The notes under the pieces: model-generated
The model's database searches: none
The model's input: the letters and a program-made list of their open reading frames with translations, nothing else
What the model was told of the DNA's origin: nothing
Origin: Halichondria panicea
Lineage: Eukaryota > Porifera > Demospongiae > Suberitida > Halichondriidae
Length of the DNA: 64,000 bases
Reading direction: 5' to 3'
NCBI RefSeq assembly: GCF_963675165.1
Contig: NC_087389.1
Location: 4,882,620 to 4,946,619 of the forward strand
Part shown: piece by piece, positions 57,018 to 64,000 of the stretch
Numbering within the stretch: position 1 is the stretch's first letter
How the letters are laid out: every line of letters begins with the position of its first letter
Made by a program: the position numbers and the translations under genes

Positions 57018-60000
57018 TTAGCTAGCACATGTGTGTCCGATAACAGAGTGTCCTTTGCATATTCTTATGCGACAGTGGGGACATGCCATTGCAGTGTGTT
57101 GCTGCTCTCTGCTAGGGATCTTCTCCCGAACACACACTTGACAGCGCCCACGAGACACTCCGACACTATTTGCACTCACACGTGCGCCCTGTGATGGGGG
57201 GAAAACGATATTTAGACTGGCCAGACCTGAGGCACTGCTACGAGTACGTGGCACACCCAATAGACTATGAATTAGTTCCAATCGAAACCCTTTCAAAGGC
57301 ATGGCCTTTGAACCCACCCTGACACAGTTGTGCCTGTATAGAATGTATGCATTATTCACACTAACGTCAAGGAATTGAAAGAAAATCCTGAACCAATACC
57401 GCCGACACTTTCTATCGTACCCATAGGTTTTCCTCATACGCCCTGTATTGTCAACTCCTCCCATGTACATGTTATATGCAGGGAGACAGGGGGGGACACT
57501 CTGAGAGCGTAGGGTACCGTCTTTGTGCATTCGCATTACAGTGTGGGGCATATGGTCAGGGAACACATTTGTTGCAAAGGACACAACTCTACGGTCGTTA
57601 AACATAGAGTAAGAAATATCACCAACAGTCATGGACGTATAGTCACCTTTGTCGAGTACCACATCCTTAAGACTTGCTGGGAAACCAGCAGCATTCTTCA
57701 AAATTGTGCCGACAGTAAACACATTTTGCTTAGCCAACTCTTCTATCAATGGACCGGACGTGTAAAAGTTGTCCATGTACACAACATGCTGATGACCATA
57801 AAAAGGAGTGAGTAAACGATGGACTACATTTTTCACAAGCCCTTTCACAGCTATCTTTTTCCCAGAGGAATCGGTGAGCTTACCACTGTATACATCAAAC
57901 ACACAGAGATACCCACAGCATGAACATGAGCAGCACCATACCTTGAACCCCAGTTTAACAGGCTTCTTGGGCATATGAATTTTCCCGCTTTTACGACCCT
58001 TGTACTTTATCATCATCTCATCAACGGAAAGCTCCTGACTGGGATTATACCTCATGAAGTAGTTGGCTTTAAGAGTCTCTAAAACAGTTTTTAGCTTGCT
58101 AGTTACCTTACGTGCATCAGTGATGGACGTATTGTCCTCACAGTGCAGATACCGCCATAAACTTTGGAACCTTTTGAGCGACATTACATTGCTCACACAT
58201 TGTACACCTAAAAGGGGATCCTTGGACCAGTAGTCCGTAATTTCAGGGAGCCTATGAATGCCCATCTCTAGTACAATCCCCAAAAACACCCACAATTCGG
58301 CACTGTTTGTAGCTGACCAACCCTTAGCACCACACTGCCTAGCGTACAGGTTGGTCTGTTCGGCTATGTACTCACACAAACTATCGGGCCAAAGTAACTT
58401 AACAAAATCTAGGCATGGAGTTACAGACGGATCAAGTTGATCGACAGGACCGACCACACCGCCAAAGACGGGGTATCTTCCTGTGGACTTAGCTTTTTGG
58501 AGTCCATTGTCCCTCGCCAGCTTCCTCCGTTTGGGAGTCGGAGCCATGCCATCGACCATTTCGTCATCATCCTCCACTGCAGCATCTGCACGGAAACAAA
58601 GCATGAATATCATTAGAGTACCACAAGAGTGCTCGCCAGTGCAGGTGGGGGACAGGCTATGAATGTCATTATGTGGGCGTACCACACGCTAGTGGTGCTA
58701 TGAATATCATTAACTACTGGGGGGGGTTAGGGCGCATAGGTACAGTACAGCAGAGGAAAAGGCTCGTCCACATCAAAGGCTCGTGGGAGGAGCCCAACAA
58801 ACCACAACAACCATGAATGTCATTAGTGGGCGTACCACACGCTAGTGGTGCTATGAATATCATTAACTACTGGGGGGGGGGGGTTAGGGCACATAGGTAC
58901 AGTACAGCAGAGGAAAAGGCTCGTCCACATCAAAGGCTCGTGGGAGGAGCCCAACAAACCACAACAACCATGAATGTCATTACGTGGGCGTACCGCACGC
59001 TAGTGGTGCTATGAATATCATTAACTACTGGGGGGGGTTAGGGCACATAGGTACAGTACAGCAGAGGAAAAGGCTCGTCCCCATCAAAGGCTCGTGGGAG
59101 GAGCCCAACAAACCACAACAACCATGAATGTCATTACGTGGGCGTACCACACGCTAGTGGTGCTATGAATATCATTAACTACTGAGGGGGAGGGGGTTAG
59201 GGCACATAGGTACAGTACAGCAGAGGAAAAGGCTCGTCCCCATCAAAGGCTCGTGGGAGGAGCCCAACAAACCACAACAACCATGAATGTCATTACGTGG
59301 GTGTACCACACGCTAGTGGTGCTATGAATATCATTAACTACTGGGGGGGGGGGGGGGTTAGGGCACATAGGTACAGTACAGCAGAGGAAAAGGCTCGTGG
59401 GAGGAGCCCAACAAACCACAACAACCATGAATGTCATTACGTGGGCGTACCGCACGAGTGTGGTGCTATGAATATAATTAACTACTGGGGGGGGGGGTTA
59501 GGGCACACAGGTACAGTACAGCAGAGGAAAAGGCTCGTGGAAAAGGCTCGTCCACATCAAAGGCTCGTGGGAGGAGCCCAACAAACCACAACAACCATGA
59601 ATGTCATTACGTGGGCGTACCACACGCTAGTGGTGCTATGAATATCATTAACTACTGGGGGGGGGGGGGGTTAGGGCACATAGGTACAGTACAGCAGAGG
59701 AAAAGGCTCGTCCACATCAAAGGCTCGTGGGAGGAGCCCAACAAACCACAACAACCATGAATGTCATTATGTGGGCGTACCGCACGCTAGTGGTGCTATG
59801 AATATAATTAACTACTGGGGGGGGTTAGGGCACATAGGTACAGTACAGCAGAGGAAAAGGCTCGTCCACATCAAAGGCTCGTGGGAGGAGCCCAACAAAC
59901 CACAACAACCATGAATATCAATATGTGGGCGTAATGCACGCGTGTGGTGCTATGAATATCATTAACAACTGGGGGTTAGGGTACAGTACAGTACTGCAGT

Positions 60001-60287
60001 CAAGGCGACGCCAAAAAGAGGCTCACACAATGTAGGAGGAGCCACAAAAGGCATGCACATGACGCCTCCGCCAAAAAGAGGCCACATATCGTTAGGGCAT
60101 CACAATGCTGCCTCCCCAACCACTATTTAATGGTGCAATGACACAAACCTGAATCACTCTCCAGATCTGTCTCAAAATCGTCATCACTGGGCTCGTCATG
60201 GTCATAACAGACTTCCTGGTCCTCCTCAAGCTCTCTGACAGTGTGCTCAAGCTCGCTGACAGTGTCAAGGAGTCCAATCAGCTCCAT
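57018..60287 (-). CDS. piggyBac-type transposase, copy 1 (two exons)
   Basis: Exon 1 is 60287–60149 (46 codons plus one base, acidic: SELEHTVRELEEDQE) and exon 2 is 58585–57018; joined they give 568 residues, close to the ~594 of the insect enzyme. The DDE_Tnp_1_7 catalytic aspartates are at about 235 (SVDEMMIKYKGR), 318 (VVYMDNFYTSGP) and 425 (GGVDNTGRMRKTYGYDR), spaced as in piggyBac. The C-terminus is a Cys/His cluster (CQVCVREK, ACPHCRIRICKG, HTC) like the DNA-binding RING/zinc finger of that family. piggyBac excises and inserts DNA at TTAA. Frame intact, so it may be active or a domesticated gene. The intron is almost wholly a minisatellite. Clear TTAA-flanked terminal repeats were not seen. 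Confidence 0.9.
58660..60000. repeat. Minisatellite (~155-bp unit, ~8.5 copies) inside the transposase intron
   Basis: Units start near 58674, 58826, 58983, 59139, 59297, 59441, 59619, 59775 and 59927. Each carries GTGGGCGTACC.CACGCTAGT, then a G-run of about 7–15, then CACATAGGTACAGTACAGCA, then GGCTCGTGGGAGGAGCCCAA. G-run length is the main variable. Frames within it are artefacts. Confidence 0.95.
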
Positions 60288-60475
60288 TTGGATTCAAAAG
60301 TTTTGAAAAATAATTACAACAGAATTTACAACAGAGTGGGTTAGGGCCTCTCATATACAACTGAATTCTTTATCACAATTTTATTAATCATTGAAATAAT
60401 ACCCCTTTCCTCCCCTCTCCAAGGCCAATTTAGACCAGGAGAGTACCATCTAACAAAAATCAGTCACACAGCACA

Positions 60476-62043
60476 TTAGCTAGCACATGTGTGTCCGATA
60501 ACAGAGTGTCCTTTGCATATTCTTATGCGACAGTGGGGACATGCCATTGCAGTGTGTTGCTGCTCTCTGCTAGGGATCTTCTCCCGAACACACACTTGAC
60601 AGCGCCCACGAGACACTCCGACACTATTTGCACTCACACGTGCGCCCTGTGATGGGGGGAAAACGATATTTAGACTGGCCAGACCTGAGGCACTGCTACG
60701 AGTACGTGGCACACCCAATAGACTATGAATTAGTTCCAATCGAAACCCTTTCAAAGGCATGGCCTTTGAACCCACCCTGACACAGTTGTGCCTGTATAGA
60801 ATGTATGCATTATTCACACTAACGTCAAGGAATTGAAAGAAAATCCTGAACCAATACCGCCGACACTTTCTATCGTACCCATAGGTTTTCCTCATACGCC
60901 CTGTATTGTCAACTCCTCCCATGTACATGTTATATGCAGGGAGACAGGGGGGGACACTCTGAGAGCGTAGGGTACCGTCTTTGTGCATTCGCATTACAGT
61001 GTGGGGCATATGGTCAGGGAACACATTTGTTGCAAAGGACACAACTCTACGGTCGTTAAACATAGAGTAAGAAATATCACCAACAGTCATGGACGTATAG
61101 TCACCTTTGTCGAGTACCACATCCTTAAGACTTGCTGGGAAACCAGCAGCATTCTTCAAAATTGTGCCGACAGTAAACACATTTTGCTTAGCCAACTCTT
61201 CTATCAATGGACCGGACGTGTAAAAGTTGTCCATGTACACAACATGCTGATGACCATAAAAAGGAGTGAGTAAACGATGGACTACATTTTTCACAAGCCC
61301 TTTCACAGCTATCTTTTTCCCAGAGGAATCGGTGAGCTTACCACTGTATACATCAAACACACAGAGATACCCACAGCATGAACATGAGCAGCACCATACC
61401 TTGAACCCCAGTTTAACAGGCTTCTTGGGCATATGAATTTTCCCGCTTTTACGACCCTTGTACTTTATCATCATCTCATCAACGGAAAGCTCCTGACTGG
61501 GATTATACCTCATGAAGTAGTTGGCTTTAAGAGTCTCTAAAACAGTTTTTAGCTTGCTAGTTACCTTACGTGCATCAGTGATGGACGTATTGTCCTCACA
61601 GTGCAGATACCGCCATAAACTTTGGAACCTTTTGAGCGACATTACATTGCTCACACATTGTACACCTAAAAGGGGATCCTTGGACCAGTAGTCCGTAATT
61701 TCAGGGAGCCTATGAATGCCCATCTCTAGTACAATCCCCAAAAACACCCACAATTCGGCACTGTTTGTAGCTGACCAACCCTTAGCACCACACTGCCTAG
61801 CGTACAGGTTGGTCTGTTCGGCTATGTACTCACACAAACTATCGGGCCAAAGTAACTTAACAAAATCTAGGCATGGAGTTACAGACGGATCAAGTTGATC
61901 GACAGGACCGACCTCACCGCCAAAGACGGGGTATCTTCCTGTGGACTTAGCTTTTTGGAGTCCATTGTCCCTCGCCAGCTTCCTCCGTTTGGGAGTCGGA
62001 GCCATGCCATCGACCATTTCGTCATCATCCTCCACTGCAGCAT
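60476..62043 (-). CDS. piggyBac-type transposase, copy 2 (exon 2; exon 1 beyond window)
   Basis: Exon 2 is the same length as in copy 1 and differs in the protein at one place seen, FGGEVGP here against FGGVVGP in copy 1. All three catalytic aspartates and the C-terminal Cys/His cluster are conserved. The acceptor at 62043 is the same (CCGTGCAG). By analogy its 46-codon first exon should lie to the right of the window, after the minisatellite. The two copies form a head-to-tail tandem with period 3,458 bp and breakpoint near 60306/60307. Confidence 0.85.
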
Positions 62044-62117
62044 CTGCACGGAAACAAAGCATGAATATCATTAGAGTACCACAAGAGTGCTCGCCAGTGC
62101 AGGTGGGGGACAGGCTA

Positions 62118-64000
62118 TGAATGTCATTATGTGGGCGTACCACACGCTAGTGGTGCTATGAATATCATTAACTACTGGGGGGGGTTAGGGCGCATAGGTA
62201 CAGTACAGCAGAGGAAAAGGCTCGTCCACATCAAAGGCTCGTGGGAGGAGCCCAACAAACCACAACAACCATGAATGTCATTAGTGGGCGTACCACACGC
62301 TAGTGGTGCTATGAATATCATTAACTACTGGGGGGGGGGGGGGTTAGGGCGCATAGGTACAGTACAGCAGAGGAAAAGGCTCGTCCCCATCAAAGGCTCG
62401 TGGGAGGATCCCAACAAACCACAACAACCATGAATGTCATTACGTGGGCGTACCGCACGCTAGTGGTGCTATGAATATCATTAACTACTGGGGGGGGGGG
62501 GGGGTTAGGGCACATAGGTACAGTACAGCAGAGGAAAAGGCTCGTCCCCATCAAAGGCTCGTGGGAGGATCCCAACAAACCACAACAACCATGAATGTCA
62601 TTATGTGGGCGTACCGCACGCTAGTGGTGCTATGAATATCATTAACTACTGGGGGGGGGGGGTTTAGGGCACATAGGTACAGTACAGCAGAGGAAAAGGC
62701 TCGTCCACATCAAAGGCTCGTGGGAGGAGCCCAACAAACCACAACAACCATGAATGTCATTACGTGGGCGTACCGCACGCTAGTGGTGCTATGAATATCA
62801 TTAACTACTGGGGGGGGGGGGTTAGGGCACATAGGTACAGTACAGCAGAGGAAAAGGCTCGTCCCCATCAAAGGCTCGTGGGAGGAGCCCAACAAACCAC
62901 AACAACCATGAATGTCATTATGTGGGCGTACCGCACGCTAGTGGTGCTATGAATATCATTAACTACTGGGGGGGGGGGGGGTTAGGGCACATAGGTACAG
63001 TACAGCAGAGGAAAAGGCTCGTCCACATCAAAGGCTCGTGGGAGGAGCCCAACAAACCACAACAACCATGAATGTCATTACGTGGGTGTACCACACGCTA
63101 GTGGTGCTATGAATATCATTAACAACTGGGGGGTGGGGTTAGGGCACATAGGTACAGTACAGCAGAGGAAAAGGCTCGTCCCCATCAAAGGCTCGTGGGA
63201 GGAGCCCAACAAACCACAACAACCATGAATGTCATTATGTGGGCGTACCACACGCTAGTGGTGCTATGAATATCATTAACTACTGGGGGGGGGGGGGTTA
63301 GGGCACATAGGTACAGTACAGCAGAGGAAAAGGCTCGTCCACATCAAAGGCTCGTGGGAGGAGCCCAACAAACCACAACAACCATGAATGTCATTACGTG
63401 GGCGTACCGCACGCTAGTGGTGCTATGAATATCATTAACTACTGGGGGGGGTTAGGGCACATAGGTACAGTACAGCAGAGGAAAAGGCTCGTCCCCATCA
63501 AAGGCTCGTGGGAGGAGCCCAACAAACCACAACAACCATGAATGTCATTACGTGGGCGTACCACACGCTAGTGGTGCTATGAATATCATTAACTACTGAG
63601 GGGGAGGGGGTTAGGGCACATAGGTACAGTACAGCAGAGGAAAAGGCTCGTCCCCATCAAAGGCTCGTGGGAGGAGCCCAACAAACCACAACAACCATGA
63701 ATGTCATTACGTGGGTGTACCACACGCTAGTGGTGCTATGAATATCATTAACTACTGGGGGGGGGGGGGGGTTAGGGCACATAGGTACAGTACAGCAGAG
63801 GAAAAGGCTCGTGGGAGGAGCCCAACAAACCACAACAACCATGAATGTCATTACGTGGGCGTACCGCACGAGTGTGGTGCTATGAATATAATTAACTACT
63901 GGGGGGGGGGTTAGGGCACACAGGTACAGTACAGCAGAGGAAAAGGCTCGTGGAAAAGGCTCGTCCACATCAAAGGCTCGTGGGAGGAGCCCAACAAACC
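62118..64000. repeat. Minisatellite in the copy 2 intron, 12 or more units
   Basis: Units near 62131, 62284, 62444, 62606, 62763, 62924, 63083, 63239, 63397, 63555, 63712 and 63855, running off the window. The first two and the last ones match specific copy 1 units; about six units between them have no copy 1 counterpart. Confidence 0.95.

Larger units (their letters stand above)
60307..64000. repeat. Second unit of a tandem duplication (first unit 56849–60306)
   Basis: Begins ATAATTACAACAGAATTTAC exactly as at 56849 and is nearly identical through the transposase exon. It may reflect a recent duplication or an assembly or haplotype artefact. Confidence 0.9.

Noticed and set aside
57018-58685. 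Transposase starting at the upstream ATG of the long exon (MVRPHNDIHS)
   Set aside because: That stretch reads through intron sequence; a good acceptor at 58585 and an acidic first exon at 60287–60149 fit in phase.
58817-63968. Repeated frames of 60–114 codons on both strands
   Set aside because: They come from the minisatellite; their length depends on the G-run and they appear on both strands alike.
1-64000. tRNA or rRNA genes
   Set aside because: No cloverleaf with the A and B box pattern or rRNA segment was noticed by eye; a tRNAscan run would be needed to exclude them.

Overview
The window is animal (metazoan) nuclear DNA. Coding regions are split by many short GT–AG introns, there is no operon layout, and the families present are NACHT–LRR (NLR) proteins, receptor-type tyrosine kinases (RTK), Death domains, SGT1, a piggyBac transposase and several retroelements. 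The large NLR and RTK repertoire and the AT-rich background, dense in GCATGC and TATAATTAT words, suggest a demosponge such as Amphimedon. That assignment is inference only.

Layout, left half (1–36.1 kb). This is a tandemly duplicated block whose unit is an NLR gene on + facing an RTK gene on − (tail to tail). Unit A: the 3' end of an NLR (1–1256) and an RTK that splices to one open frame (4862–1940). Unit B: a decayed NLR tail (5.47–6.4 kb), a broken RTK (10.56–6.56 kb) and an orphan Death exon (11.5 kb). Unit C: an intact NLR (19188–22990), a badly broken RTK (24.94–23.31 kb) and another orphan Death exon (25.7 kb). Unit D: a second intact NLR (31411–36095). A scrap of the RTK transmembrane exon recurs near 52.1 kb. 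Between units lie MITE-like elements, several of which can be dated against an 'empty' paralogous site inside the window. In all three NLRs the Death domain is at the C-terminus, after the LRRs and an acidic Ser/Thr/Pro linker.

Middle (36–50.6 kb). Tandem repeats, a hairpin element, two broken copies of a small secreted-protein gene (38.8 and 45.7 kb) lying in a larger duplication, a 1.25-kb foldback element, a truncated LINE, and a 2.8-kb decayed retroelement (RT + CCHC + nuclease-like C-terminus) on −.

Right (50.6–64 kb). Three exons of an SGT1-like co-chaperone (CS domain and the start of SGS), a zone of nested repeats carrying a second truncated LINE, and two nearly identical piggyBac-type transposase genes in tandem. 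The single intron of the transposase is filled with a ~155-bp minisatellite whose copy number differs between the two genes.

Functionally, NLRs sense intracellular signals and pass them on through Death-domain contacts, the RTKs would be surface receptors, and SGT1 is an established HSP90 co-chaperone of NLRs. Whether the linkage matters is not shown by sequence.
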